A stretch of DNA of 64,000 nucleotides from NCBI RefSeq assembly GCF_933775445.1, contig NC_065873.1:15314001-15378000 (forward strand), given 5' to 3'. Positions within the stretch are counted from its first letter, which is position 1, and each line of letters starts with the position of its first letter. This stretch comes from Argentina anserina. Lineage: Eukaryota > Streptophyta > Magnoliopsida > Rosales > Rosaceae. Shown here in pieces: positions 11,541-24,543 of the stretch. The notes under the pieces are model-generated. The model ran no database searches. It saw only the letters and a list, made by a program, of their open reading frames with translations, and was not told the DNA's origin. The position numbers and the translations under genes are program-made.

Positions 11541-12086
11541 ATGGGTCCAGAGGTGGTTCATGAAACCACAGAGAAGATCTCGATCATTCGAGATAGAATC
11601 TGGACCGCACAGAGTAGACAAAAGAGCAATGCGAACTTAAAGAGGAGACATGTGGAATTTGAGATCGGCGATCATGTATTCTTAAAAGTGTCACCTATGA
11701 GGGGTGTAGTGAGATTTGGCAAGAAAGGAAAGTTGGCTCCGAGGTATGTTGGGCCCTTTGAAATTCTCGAGAAGGTAGGAGAACTAGCATATCGACTAGC
11801 CTTGCCTACTAGCATGTCGGGCGTTCACAACGTCTTCCACATTTCTATGTTGAGGAAGTATGTACCTGATGAGTCGCATGGGATCGATCATAGCACTATT
11901 GAGGTGAAGGAAAATGTCACTTTTGTTATTGAGCCGGTTCGTATTCTGGATAGATCCACAAAGAAGCTTCGTAGGAAAGAAGTAGACCTAGTCAAGGTAT
12001 TGTGGAGCCATCATGATGAGAGTGATGCATCTTGGGAACTAGACTCGGATATGAAGACAAGATATCCACAATTGTTTGTTAAGTGA
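11541..12086 (+). pseudogene. Integrase C-terminus with chromodomain-like end
   Basis: After the GPFEILEKVGELAYRLALP segment (GPY/F module) and the conserved HNVFHISMLRKYVPD motif comes a short chromodomain-like stretch, VKVLWSHHDESDASWELDSDM. This is the typical tail of Tekay-type chromoviruses, which is thought to steer integration to chromatin. The frame ends at TGA 12084, the natural end of pol. Confidence 0.9.
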
Positions 12087-12118
12087 AGAACTTGAATTTC
12101 GGGACGAAATTCCTTTAC

Positions 12119-12129
12119 GGGGGATAGAT
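12119..12129 (+). other. Polypurine tract of the Tekay-type element
   Basis: GGGGGATAGAT directly precedes the 3' LTR start TGTAATAACCCG. It is preceded by 'gggacgaaattcc', a sequence usual at this place in the lineage. Confidence 0.8.
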
Positions 12130-14239
12130 TGTAATAACCCGATTTTTTGGAATGATTTAATGAATTGTTTCTCAGTTTATAAAGTTTGTGAAATTCATTA
12201 ATCGTGTTTGTTCCTCTTTGTGATGTCGGAAATCGAAAACGGAAACGTTATCGGAACTTTTATTTAAAAAAACGTTACGTTTCCGCGACGTGAGAATCGA
12301 CTTTTACTCCGTCGCTCGTTTGTGAAAACTTCCTTCACGAAAGTTGTAGAGCTCGTCGATACGAATTAGTGGATATGTACGTGTTTGAATCGAACGTCGG
12401 ACGTGAAAGTTATTAACATCGGAAGTTCGTTTCCGATTTTGGAAACGAGTATAAAAACGAAATTATTGAGATTAGGGTTTCCATTTTCAGAAACCCCTCT
12501 CTCTCTCTCCTCACCCCGCCTCCCTCTCCTTCTCTCTCCCCGATTTCTCTCTCTCTCCCTCCGAAAAATTCATCTCTGGCGATCTCCTTCTCCAGCCGTC
12601 CGTGCCTCTCACCACCGGCCTAGGAAGCCTGGCACAGACCTCCGCAGCAACCCTCTAGCTTTCTGCACCTCGCCTCGCCGCCGTGAAGCCGCACGACATC
12701 GCCAAGGCGATTTCAAGGCGAGAAATACGTAAGGGTGAGTTGAATTGATTGTTTGTGTTGTTGGTTGTTGTGATTTTGTTGAAATTGGATCGATTTGGTG
12801 CGGATCGGAGGAGGAGAGGGTGAGGAGATACCGCCACCTAGAGGCGGCGCGTGCGGGTGCGTGAGGTAGCCTAGAGGCGGTCTGAGACCGTAGGAGGAGG
12901 AAGAGAGGAAGGGTTTTGGGGCGGTGGTGGCGTGATACGCGCCGGTGTCGGAATAGCGCGTGGGCCCCACGCGCGGTCGCAGGAGGTGGCGCGTGTACCC
13001 CACGTGCTGCCACATGAGGCGGCACGTGAATAGTGTTTTCGAAACAGTAAATTGTACAATTTATTTTTATGTGCGGTAAATGTAAAATTGATTTACGTAT
13101 GGTAAATATAAATTTCTTTTACGTACATGTAAATGATATAGTGGAATGTATATTTGTATAAATGGTAAATAGGTACATTTATATAGTTTGCTATATTATA
13201 TACTGTCATGATTTCGTTGTGAATAAGTTGATTTTGGTGATGAGATTTATGTATTGAGCATGTTGATTCGATTGGTACAATATAATGCGATGATTATTGT
13301 ATGTTGTTTTAATATGGAGTTTGTTAAAACGTTTTGTCTTCGAACGAGTTTTATGTCTTCAAACGAGTTAATGTCTTCGGACGTGTTTTACGTCTTCGGA
13401 CGAGTTATGTCGTCGGACGAGTTTTATGTCTTCGGACGTGTTTCTGTCTTCGGACTAGTCTTTACACGCGTTTGGCACGTCGGAACCTAGCCTTTGGCCG
13501 GGTGAAAGTTATGATACAGTTAGAGCTGTAGTCTGTCTGCCGGGGTACTGCATATGAGGTAACAGATGAGTTATCGGCTTATGAGTACCCATATATTTTG
13601 ATATTGGATGACAGATGGTTATCCAATGTCAGCGGCGTACTACATGAGGGGTAACATAGGTGTACCAGCTCTCATGAGTACCCGTATTATAAATGCATTT
13701 GGGTAAACATAGGGGTTGCCCAATTTCTCATGAGCACATATATTTTCACATTATTAGACAACCAGATGGGCCGTCTAATGAGTCATGAGTGCACTTATAA
13801 TTGTTGATTTGTGGATTTTCGTATATATTGTTAAGCGAGTTGTATTTGTTATTTTACTCATACGAGCTGCAAAGCTTACCGGGTTTGTGTTTATAATCCC
13901 GGTGCACCTATTCGATGGTGTATGGGATAATTCCGCAGGTGTCGATTAGTGGAAATCGAAGGACAACTCTGAAGACTCGAAGTCGTTTATTTCCATCTTG
14001 TGGTGAGGATTTTGTGTGAATTTATGTGAGGATTTGTGTGAGAACTGTGAGGATTTTTACATTTCCATTTGATGTAATGTTGAATTATAAATTTGGTTTA
14101 TCGGTTTGACTGAGTTGTGTTGTGAACTCAGTAATGATCCGCTGTGACCTTAAAACGATTTCAAATTATTGAGATTGTTTTAGAGTTTATCATGACTTCG
14201 AAATTTGAGTTTCATGCTCGAAATTTTGGGATGGTGACA
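12130..14239 (+). repeat. 3' LTR of the Tekay-type element
   Basis: It is homologous to 4754-7395 but 2.11 kb long. It has a ~50 bp deletion in the CT-rich leader region (near 12700) and a ~450 bp deletion at about 13126, where the sequence passes directly from 'acgtac' to 'atgtaaatgatata'. It also has its own TATA box (12450-12457) and 'cttcggacg' array (13330-13470). Confidence 0.93.
13330..13470 (+). repeat. Short tandem array inside the 3' LTR
   Basis: Imperfect repeats of the same 'cttcggacg' unit as at 6470-6615, with a slightly different composition and count. Confidence 0.7.
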
Positions 14240-15020
14240 GTAGTGATCAAATCAAATTTGTCTTTAAGTATTGAATCTGTTGATCGATGAGCTTTCGACC
14301 AAGGAAAAGGGATTTGAGCCACTGATAACGACAGGCATATATAGAGCCAATAGTCTTTCTTGAGTGAAGACGGATTCAGCCCATAGTTCACAATTATACT
14401 CGATCGATCATCAACTGATGTCCTTGAAACTTATCAGAGAGATCATAGATTCATAGTGTACCTACTCAAGGTCAATATAATGCCGAGAGAAAAAAGAGAT
14501 GGTCAATTAATCACTCAATTACCCTACCAATTTTCATTGTTAACCGATATTATTTTGAAAATACGTTGAATACCACAAGGTAGAGTAATTCATGCGCATC
14601 TACATCCAAGTTTAACCAAATGTACAAGTACCCTCATATGTCACTTTTACTTTCTCCAGAGAAGGGTAGTAAAGATGAAGCTTGCATTGAGAAGGCAGTT
14701 TTGATATTTTACTGATTTTCCAAAGGTATTTTATTGCTTATATGTATATTGAATTGGTGGAGTGCTTATTAATTTTTTTTGGTATACAGTACGTATATAT
14801 AACAAATGATTAATAATGTGACAAGGAAACCAGGATGCAATTTTTTTTGTTTTGATCGACCATGTAAATATATTACACCATAATTCTTTTCAAACATCAC
14901 AACCAACAGTACGCGCCATCTACTTGGGGGATTTGGCACATTGATCACAATAAGTAGGTATATAGCTAGGTGTTTTACAATTTCGAACACAATATCATCG
15001 ACAGTTACATTACATTTCAA
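14240..15020. other. Non-coding DNA downstream of the transporter gene
   Basis: No gene is recognised. The right-hand part should hold the 3' untranslated region and polyadenylation region of the minus-strand transporter gene that stops at 15021. Confidence 0.5.
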
Positions 15021-17717
15021 TCACGTTGGTTTGAAGAAGCTCACCTTAATACCAGTATCAATCACAACGTAAGTACCAGACACAATCAAAAGCACACTCA
15101 AACAAATACCCACAACCCCAAGTATCCAATTGATCCACCAGCTCGGAGTGTACTTCTTTGGCTTCTTCATTATGAGCCACATGAAACACGGATATGCCAA
15201 AGTCACCGGCAATGCGATCCCTCCTATCAGTCCGGCCAAGCTTCCCAAGAAGGGGATGGCCACGGCTATGAAGTAGCAGCCGTAAGTAAACATAGCTCGC
15301 ATAATAACCCTGAGCCACCACGGAGCGGCCTGCTTGAACCTCCTTGTGTAATGGGACTCCATCTCATCGAACATGGGCATTCCGTAGATTTGGAAGGAGC
15401 TCAGTGCATTGACGATCACAAACAAACTTGCTAACCCTAGGACGAATCGGGAAGTGTCTCTTGAATGGAAGGCAAACAAGGCTGCAAACATACCCCCTTG
15501 TTCTGGTATCTGCCAATCAAACACAATGTTATTAACTAATTAAGGATCGAGGAGACTATGGTATGCTAACACTAATTTTGAGATTCGATTACATAATGAG
15601 AATAAAAGTAGCGTACCATTTGACCATATGCCCAGTAGCCTCCGATTGCGAGAGGGAAGATGCACAATGCTATAAGTGTGTATGAAAACCGAACACCCCT
15701 CCACATAGGCACGCGTGATGGGTGTTTTTCACTAGAGGGCATTGTAGCCTGTAGATTTGAAGCAACAAATACGAGGGCAATCAGTAAATTAAAAGTCAGA
15801 AGTCCTGTGTTCTAAAATTGCAACTAATTTTGTAATATGTTTTGGTTCAAGAACACTTTGGATAATCATCAGCAATTAGTAGACAGTCAACTCATTTGTG
15901 TTGAATTTTTGGCGTTGCCCTTATCATATGCTTAAAGATATTCAAGTGAATTGTTGAGGTTTCATTGTCGAGCACATTAAGACTTTGTCGCCACCACGCA
16001 AGTAGACTATAGATTAAGTAAAAACAAATTGTCAATTCAATGATTTGGGTACGTTAGAGAGAGACTAAAGAGTATTCCCACTTGTTTGATATGCAACCAA
16101 ATTTTGCTACGTAATATTATCAATTTAATACCTGTTTGTCTTGAGGCTACAAAAGTATATAGTTGTTTAGTATATTTTCAGCATTGATTCTGTACGTAAT
16201 TATGTTTAAAATTGGGTGGCTTGAGAGTAAGCTTAGTCGTCTTGGCATGAACTATATTTCATAACTATGTGATTAGTGATTACGGAAACAACTCAAACGC
16301 GAGTGCCAAACAGAGGTAAAGACATATTCACTTGTGAAATGAACATACCTGTATCTCAAGGATAAGGTTGTGGCCTCTGAAGCCAAAAGCAATCATCCCA
16401 AGAGCATTTAGAACATCGAAGAATTGTATGAACTCTTTGTGGGCCTTGAGAGGATTGTAGGAGACATTAGGAAGTCTACCCTTGTCGACAGACACAACCC
16501 AAATGAGCGTACAATAACCAACAGCAGTGATGGCACCTACAAGAGACACGCCGGCAATGGAGTTCAAGTTGGGAAGCTGAGATAGAATCACTGCTCCGCA
16601 TGTAAATACCAAGTACCACTCAGCCGGTGTTAAGCTCTTGACGGTGCACGTTGGACCGCAGACGATTGAGAAGAACATCTTGCATGTTGCTCCTCCGAGG
16701 ACGATTAACGCCACGCAAGTTCCGCCGGAGAGGTAGAGAATAGGGAACAGAGCTATAAACTTCGATAGCCTCTCGCCTAATTTAGAGAACAAAAGTAAAG
16801 TTTAATAGAAATAGTTAGAACATACATTTAAATAAACTGGAAATATTTCTTAGAGATGCATAATACTTGAGTTCATAATTAAGGTGATTACGCGCTTATT
16901 AAGAAACTGCAAATAACCGGCCATACTTGATGAGCTAATTCTACTAGACTACTAATTCGAAAGTAATGAGCGAAAGTGCTTTCTACAAACACTATAACAA
17001 CATCCAAAGTCCAAACTGACTCATATATCATATAAACGAATCACTTTAAGAACTTCCAAACTACCTAATTAACTCTTACCAAAACATACGTTGCAAAGTT
17101 GAATGTATCTGCAATAACGAAGGCCAGTTTCAGTAGATTCATGAAGCTGCACGAGCAAGAACAGAGTGTAAAGTTGCCATAAGAACGCTAACGTCATGCA
17201 TATAATCCCCCATGTCCTGTAAACCAGAGCAAAACAACCGTAAAAACTTTGCTCACTTCGAAATAGGGCAGTAACTGTATGCAGTTCAAATAGTTTGGGG
17301 TCTGACTTACCACCCAAGAATGGTGAAGGCAACAGGGATCACAAGGGCCTGAATTCCAATGCCGGAGCAAAGAGTGTGGAAGGCAGCATAGTAAGCGTTA
17401 CCATTTCTAGACTCGGTGATGGGAAGCCAGGCGTCTTCGGGGTCAAGCCTCGTGAGCTTGAGAGCCCTCCGTACAGGGCTCCCTATAGGAGTCATGAAAC
17501 GTGGAGTACGGGATCTCGGAGTTAAGGATTTAGGGGTTTTGGCCTTTATCTCTATCTGGTCAACACCACCCCGTGGCGGAATCACGAGCGGTTCCCGGGG
17601 AACGGACGCCGCCTTGGACAGCTTCGGCTCCGAGCTCGCAGGAGCCGCGGTGGTTGCCGGCGCAGCATCAGTGGTTGCAGGCCGGGGAGTAACCGGAGCG
17701 GGACTAATTTCCTCCAT
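15021..17717 (-). CDS. LHT8: Lysine/histidine transporter-like amino acid permease (LHT8-like), five exons
   Basis: This encodes a plasma-membrane-type proton-coupled amino acid transporter of the plant AAAP family, about 530 residues. Exons on the minus strand: 17717-17311, 17216-17080, 16776-16349, 15748-15617, 15509-15021. All introns have GT..AG ends and the phases join cleanly. Residues 1-95 are a soluble, Pro/Ala-rich N-terminus with regularly spaced TP sites. From about 96 (DAWLPITESRNGNAYYAAFH) to the end there are about ten hydrophobic segments typical of the family, including LYLSGGTCVALIVLGG and FGFRGHN. The start at 17717 is preferred over the in-frame ATG at 17774, because a TATA box at 17788-17795 would place transcription start near or below 17774. 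There is no lesion, so the gene is probably functional. Naming within the LHT subfamily is by resemblance, including the long N-terminus. Confidence 0.92.
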
Positions 17718-17787
17718 ACTACTTTCGTTTCTCTTGGTTAAACTAGCAAGAGCTTGTTTACAAGAAGCAGCCACTTACATGTAGTTC

Positions 17788-17795
17788 TATATATA
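17788..17795 (-). promoter_or_regulatory. TATA box of the LHT8-like gene
   Basis: TATATATA on the minus strand lies about 70 bp upstream of the chosen start codon, the usual distance for a short plant leader. Confidence 0.55.
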
Positions 17796-20700
17796 GCCAC
17801 TGCATATAATGCTGTTCAAATTAAGGGTTTGATTGAATAGAACTGGATTCAAACAATTTAGTACAACTTTTTTGACCCATTTTGTTTATATATCAATCAT
17901 TGTTCCTCTAGCTAATGGAAGAAGATACGGAAAGATTGTTTGTCGTAGCAAATCAATTGGCATGGATATATGTTATTCAAACTATCGGCGGCCATTATTT
18001 TAAATTTTTTTAAAATTGTGAGGTATATGTCACTATTTGATTATAAGTCGTCCCATAGCTTAGAGCTCATGAATGTTCAGTATGAACGTACCAATCAAGG
18101 GCCGCTGGGTTTGTTTATCAAATTGATTTTGCTCTTATCCTCTATCTTTCTTCTTTTCTTTTCACGTGGACTAGGTCAAATTGATCATCCAATATTGAAT
18201 CTATTCCGTTTCTATGTCCCGTAAGTTGACTTGGAACAAGGCACAAATCAAGCACTTGGGGCCTTGGCTAGGGTCTGTTGAGAGTTGAGATATACATGGA
18301 ACTGATGGAAGATAAAAATTATGGACCTAGTATCCCACAAACAAATATATGGACTATAAGATAAAAATTAAAATCGTGGAAAAGAAACATGAGTAGTGGA
18401 AAGTTATGATCAAAATTAACTTCCGTGAAAATATTCACTTGTAAAGGCTAGTATTTATATATTCATATTGTAGGGCAATATTACTAATATATGACCCAGA
18501 ATTATTGTTGTCATATTATATATATGGCGCTTATTATGGTAAGACATTCGATTCGAATAGTCATATCCTGTGCTTGTAGGTGAGGGAAAGTTGAATAGAA
18601 ACAAAAGGATATCGAAGAGTGGAAAACGTAGCAGAAAGGCCAGGATTTACCTGTTCTGCGTCGGTCAATTTTAGTAGAAGGCCAGGGATTTTCATTCTGA
18701 AGACAATTAGAAAGAAAACGTACGCAAACAATCAACGATCAGAACAAACACGCAGGGTTCTTGTTGGATCTTCTTTGGTTGTGCATGTCGTTTTCTGCAT
18801 GGGGTAAAGATGGCAGCTGCTAGCTCCCTCATGAAATTAATAGAATTTGAATCAGTACGTTGAATGTCTATTCAAACCTAGCTATCACGTTAATTAGGTT
18901 GGCTAACGTAATTGAAACTAATAACGTACCGCATTTAGCTCTATATATGATCGATGTCCAACCACCTTAACAGCTTTTTTACTTTAAATTTGCTCAACTT
19001 CTCCACCAGTCCTAGATATTTAACTAGACAGATCGTTATTTCATGTATCAACTATCCAGCTAGCTAAATGAAACCAAGATGTCTGCTCATTGTACATGGT
19101 AATAATACATAGCTAACTCAAATCTATGTATTATTCCCATTTTAAGTTTTCAGTGTCACTTTATTTGGGATTAATTGCTTCGAAGATATCTAAAGGCCTA
19201 AAGTCTTAATTTAACATTTGTCAAGCTTAATTGGTTCACTATTATCTTTGTTTAGCTAAAACTACTCATGTTGTGATTATTATATGTTTTACAAGTTCAA
19301 GTCTGTGTACTCTTCTAGGCCTTATCACGGATACAATTAGAAAAGATTAACTTAATATATATCCACGTCGACTTGCCATATATATGGATTATATGGTTTG
19401 AGACTTGGATGCTTGCTTAAGAGTATCTTCAGCTATACTAGTCAAATTTTAGTTAAATTAAAAGTCAGTTTTGCTAGCTACTTTAGAGATACGTTTACAT
19501 CAGTTCTCTCTATTTTAACTTAATTTGAAGTAAAGTATTCATTATATGTCTAAGAAGTAATCTTAAATGTATACATAAATTATATATAATTATTATAATG
19601 AATGTTTTGAATTCAAATTGTTTTACTTTAAGCTATTTTGCTTAACAAATTATCAAATGTGATAGCTCAAAATTAAAGTACAGTTATAATAGAGTGATGT
19701 AGTAACTATTTTTGAAAAAAGCTAAACATGTTCTCTATAATAGCTAAAAAACTATAATAAAGAGTCATGATAAATATGTTATAATCATAGATATTGAAGA
19801 TAATTAAACTAATCTATAAGTGCGTCGAAATTGACAGACTTAGTTTGTTTATACGCCTATAAGCCTCTTTAATTAGCTAGATTTTAGATGCAACCCCTTT
19901 CATTGTGTATTATTAACATTATTTGAGAATTCTTTCATTGTTTAATTAAGTCCACTTTCTTTGTGGATCACAGAACTCACAAGCAATGTATTGTGTGCTA
20001 GCTAGAGAAAGACCATTCACACATGCATGCAGTTCCAAATTATGATGTATATATGGATAAGGATAATTACATGCACGCATATATATATCAGTAGACTGAT
20101 ATACAACATGCGGCGCTGTTAATCACAATTTCTAAGTCATCGACTTATTGTGTGATAACTTTCAGTTTATATCATCAACTAAAATTCTTAATTCTGCCTT
20201 CGATCATATAAATAAGTTATAACATATAACATATTCTACGTACTTACGTAGTTTGTAATTCACTAATGTCTACGCCTTCTTTGACACTCATTTCTCATCC
20301 AGTTCATATGAAACCATTTAGTACGTACTATTCGACCGAAATAAAAATTGTTAACAAGTGGTATTAATTAATTGTAAACACAAACAAATTTACAGCTGTT
20401 GTAATCTTGGACTTTCCAATTCCAACAAAGTAATGGTTTGAAACTGAAATTACAGTCAAAAAGCTGAATTCGATCACTAGTAAGCTCAAACCAGACGCTT
20501 AGAATTTTTTTTATTTGTTTACATGTTTCAGGTCCAGTTTGGTAAAGAAGTATTCCAAGTTGCCGGCCAACAATTTCACCGAGCAGTGACCCACATATAT
20601 AAGTCACTGAATGTTTATTTAATTTTTGATCGAATACTAATTAGTTAATCATTTGTAATGTGGTGGTCATTAGGATAGTATATATCATATAAATATAGTG

Positions 20701-21544
20701 ACAACGAAATGCATTCACGGGATTAAATAGTTTGGTTACGAATTATTCGTACGCCAAACTAATCGGTAGATATGAGACACATTTGTGATAGAGACCTGTG
20801 AGAATAGTAAGATTTGTGTTGACCCTAATTCTTCAATGTAAACTTTGAACAACAAAGTACACATATACAAGAAAAATATCAAGGGTGACACATGAGAGAA
20901 TATATGTATTGATCATGGCATCATTGGGATGAGAGTCATAGAACATATATGATCGAATAACAATGCTTGAAGAAATTTTAATATTGGAATTGTCATCAAT
21001 CTTTTTGATGATGTTATGGTATGAATGGAATTATCTGGAGTCTCATTTTAATCAGCTTGACAAACCTCCAATTGTGATATATCATGAAATTGATAGTCTT
21101 CATCTCAAAAGTCTTTCAACAGGTGAAGAAAGGTTCGGACTATACATTTATATTTGGGTCATCATATGAGTTTTTTTAGTTGAACCAATACAAAATTGAC
21201 GTGTAGTCCGCACTTCTCTAAACTCGCGGGTGTCCGCCAAGTTTTCTTTCAGAGCGGAAGTCCGCTTTGAAATTAAAGAGCGGATTTCCTTATTTGACTA
21301 ACTTTTCGGTCACATTTCCACATTTCCACAGTTCAGTATTTAAATATGTATGACAAAATCATATGTACAAATTTTCAATCAATTTAGTGATTATTAAGGT
21401 ATCAGAACTGTATTAAATTAATGAACAAATATAAACTCTTCAAATAATTAAGGGGTCACAAATCCCCCATCCAACATAACAAAGTATAAATAGATTTTAA
21501 TAGAGAGTTAGGTCCCTAAGTGCTCCGTTATAATCGGATCTTTA
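17796..21544. other. AT-rich intergenic DNA upstream of the transporter gene
   Basis: It will include the promoter of the minus-strand transporter near 17.8-18.8 kb. No further gene or intact mobile element is recognised. Longer frames such as 17970-18224 and 20963-21169 lack family motifs and codon-use support. Confidence 0.5.
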
Positions 21545-22500
21545 GGGTCTTTTAGAAAAATTTTGAGTTCATCCAACGGCGCGTCGATTGATGTTGCCGC
21601 TGGACGGGAGTTGTGCTTGGATCAATTGGTGGCTGAACAAGGAGGTTGAGGGTGGAGATCGATGGAGGGTCGTTGCTCCAATAATTTTGTCGATCAGATT
21701 GCTTGCTCGTTTTCTGGTTTTGCAGGGACCTTGGTCCAATGTTGATGCTTCTACCGCTATTGAGTTGCCGGGTTGGTCTCGTCGGAGGGTGGTACTATCG
21801 CCACTGTGTTATGAGAAGGGGAACATAGACGCCAATTTGGCTGGGTTGCTCCGACAACCCAGGTTGGATATGAGCAACTTTTGTTGGCTTGATTCTGTGT
21901 TGACCTTGGGTGGTGGTCTCTGAAGGCAGAAAGCAACAACGGTGGTTCGGTGAGATGGGTTTTAGGTTGGTCAACCTATGGAGGTCTGTGGTGGTGGGCC
22001 TAGGATGGGTCAACTAGGGTTTGTGTTGTGGCTTCGGTCTTTGGCCCAAGTCTGTTTAGTTTGTTATTTTTCCTTTGTTTGTCCCTCTTCCTTGAGCAAG
22101 ACTTTAGGTTGTCAGTTGGTAGGGTTTGGGCGTGTTGTTGAGTACACATGTTTATGTTGCACGTTATTTTCAGAGATTATTTAACTACCAGTTCTTTTTT
22201 TGTGTCAATGTAATAGGGAGGTTGTCTATGCAAATATGCGGAAGGTTTTGGTCTATGATGCTATTGAAGCGGTTTTGTTATAGAGATTGATGGCGAGTAC
22301 ATATCAACTACTTCTAGAATCGGTTTTAATTGGTTCGGAATTAGGTTTTCTTGCCTCATGTCTATTAATTCTTATGATATGACTAGCAGTCTTAGTATGA
22401 ATGAGCGGGTGGAGTCTAATTCTATCATCTTATTCCTCTTACTTGTAATCTTATTTTACTGCTATATATATATAGTTTTTTTCTATAAAATAAAGTATAA
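21545..22500 (+). mobile_element. Non-autonomous interspersed repeat, copy 1
   Basis: This GC-richer segment begins near 'ccaacggcgcgtcgattgatg', contains 'ggcccaagt' near 22045, and has a 3' part with 'gtcaatgtaatag', 'ctatgatgctattgaag' and 'cttctagaatcggtttt'. The same string of motifs appears in order, inverted, at 22692-23690, which shows one repeat family. No conserved protein frame spans the copies. The 3' part resembles the tails of plant non-LTR retrotransposons, so a LINE-derived non-autonomous element is the best guess. Confidence 0.5.
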
Positions 22501-22691
22501 ATATATTTTAGAAATAAAAGAAATACATTGGCCTTAAACAAGCCCAAAAACCAATTTCTATTCTAATTATAAAGAAAGTGGGGTCATAGTTTTTGTTTCG
22601 ATCAACTTATTGTAATTCAAATTTTAACAAGGAAGATTTGGTATAGTTAGAAAATTACATATAAATCAATAGTGGAGGTGGCAAACGAGCC

Positions 22692-23690
22692 ATTTTTTGT
22701 TGTTGAGAAAAATGAATATGTATTAATAAAACCAAAAGTTACAACCGGAGGGAGATTACAATGATGAACATATTGTTGTCACACACCCCTCCCTACAAAC
22801 CAGCGATATTACAGTGGACAAGAACCTATGAAAGATTCAACTGTAACCTAAGACGATTCCAGAAAAAGTCGATACCTATTCACTGCCAATTTCAAGAAGA
22901 AAACTGTTCCAATAGTGTCACATACCAATACCTCTGGAAGACAAATCTCTCCATTACATTGACAACCAAAAGGAACCAACATTAGATAGTCCTTGGAAAA
23001 TGATATTTACCATAATCATGGCACACGCAACAACGCGAAAGATCAAACTAAACCTACCGACACCCTACATCCTCCTCAAAGGAGAAGAGACAGCAAAACA
23101 AGAAGAAAAAAACAAGAAAAAAAACTTGGGCCAATGAACCCAAGCCCCCTAATTCACCCTAAAGAGCCCAAAGACCACCCCCACCGAATCTCCAACAACT
23201 AGTAACCCAACGACAGCCAGAGACGCCACTGCCTTCCGATCGTCAAATCGTCACTCCGTTGCCGACGCCCGTCACCACCCAAGCACCTTTGATCGAGTCA
23301 CTAGCTGAGATGCAGCACTTGCCCCTACATGATTCAACCAAGAAACAAAGACGCCAAGATATGACCTGGACATGAAGATCAAACCAGGTAAAACCGTCGC
23401 CACCACCATCGCTTCCCCTAATCTGAGATCCGCATAATCATAGCTCCACCTGCCACCAATAACCCGACCACCATCCCTAATATGAAGCCCCAACATTGCT
23501 TCCGCAAACAACCATCACGACTGGAAAAAAAAATCTATCTCTCCGACCGCACACTAGAGATCCCACCAACACCCCCTGCCCCAGTCGGAATCTCCAAATG
23601 ACCCATCACAACTCCCATCCAACAACCGCGTCAATCGATGCGCCATTGGATAGAAAATAATTTTTTTTTCAAACCCTAGAGCACCTCTGG
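22692..23690 (-). mobile_element. Non-autonomous interspersed repeat, copy 2 with A-rich tail
   Basis: On the minus strand it starts near 'ctatccaatggcgcatcgattgac' and runs through a Gly-codon-rich region, 'ttggcccaagt', 'gtcaatgtaatggag', 'gacactattggaacag' and 'ttctggaatcgtctta'. It ends in 'ttttattaatacatattc..caacaacaaaaaa'. The A-rich 3' end supports retroposition. Apparent frames in it (such as 23272-23511) are not shared with the other copies. Confidence 0.55.
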
Positions 23691-24304
23691 TTTTCGCAGT
23701 GCTCTCCTCTCAGTTGTTGTGAAGCAGTGCCTTATTACATTTTTACAAACGGGCCGTTAAGCATGAGCAGTTAATATTCATATTAGCATGTTACATTTTT
23801 TCCTTATACAACAGAGAGTCAGTACTTTTGTTTTTAATGAATCGTGTTACAATTTATTAATGACCATTATATACATATAAACTATATACACACACTATGA
23901 ATTATATACTCACACAACTGGGCATTCACACAGACAAACATGAGACATCCAATTATTCATATGAGATTCGTGCATTGGAGAACATTAATAGAGAAACAAT
24001 TTACTAGTCATAATTACAAGTATAAAAGGGGTGTATTTAACTCTAATTTTAAATAATTATGATTGATTTATTATATTATGTGGATTCTGAGAATCCATAT
24101 AATCTATGAACTCCACACAGGTTCAGCTAAATTTCAATGTAATGTATTTACCAGATTTGTCCTGATTTGCTTGGATTTCACAAGTGCATGTATGGTTTTA
24201 ATAATAATATAGAATAATAAAACAGAGAACATGGAAACTTAAGAATTTGGTTTTCTTTTTTAACGAACATAACAAAATAATAATGTATGTCTTTTATAAA
24301 GTAA
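23691..24304. other. AT-rich intergenic DNA
   Basis: No gene or recognisable element is seen. Confidence 0.5.
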
Positions 24305-24534
24305 CACCTCTCATCGGCGGAGTAATTCCCGGCAAGATTTCTCCTCGTTCCGATAACCAGGCCTGCATGAGCTGACCCAATAGTGCAGGGTGCTGACTCG
24401 ACATGTCAGGTCACCCTGCCTCTGCCTCAAGCGCCGCCCAAACTTGCTCACCAAAACAGTAAAAGCACACTGTACGGGGACGCTTACCAATATCAAGAAA
24501 AAAGAAGAGGCACTTCCCCCCCCCCAGTGTGCCC

Positions 24535-24543
24535 TATAAAAGG
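24535..24543 (+). promoter_or_regulatory. Probable LTR TATA box of the Tat relic
   Basis: TATAAAAGG follows a run of ten C (24516-24525) in LTR-like DNA. It is only a sequence match. Confidence 0.4.

Larger units (their letters stand above)
4754..14239 (+). mobile_element. Complete but decayed Ty3/gypsy Tekay-type chromovirus retrotransposon
   Basis: The order is LTR, initiator-tRNA primer site, gag, protease, reverse transcriptase, RNase H, integrase with a C-terminal chromodomain-like end, polypurine tract, LTR. The start TGTAATAACCCGA (3' LTR) and the end GTGACA are typical of the Tekay/Del group. The 3' LTR start has the canonical TG, whereas the 5' LTR reads TA. All pol domains are recognisable but are broken by several stops and a frameshift, so this copy is non-autonomous. 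The five bases outside each end (TTACT and GTAGT) do not match, so no target duplication is visible. Confidence 0.95.

Noticed and set aside
12385..13059. Several overlapping frames of 60-138 residues on both strands
   Set aside because: They lie in the 3' LTR. The same region of the 5' LTR gives different frames, and Pro/Arg/Ser-rich translations follow from GC- and CT-rich sequence.
20462..20482. GAATTCGATCACTAGT, reminiscent of a cloning-vector polylinker
   Set aside because: Only about 16 bases, without any vector sequence on either side and not in the true vector order. Chance in genomic DNA.
23272..23511. 79-residue minus-strand frame as a gene
   Set aside because: Inside copy 2 of the same non-coding repeat and not conserved in copies 1 or 3.
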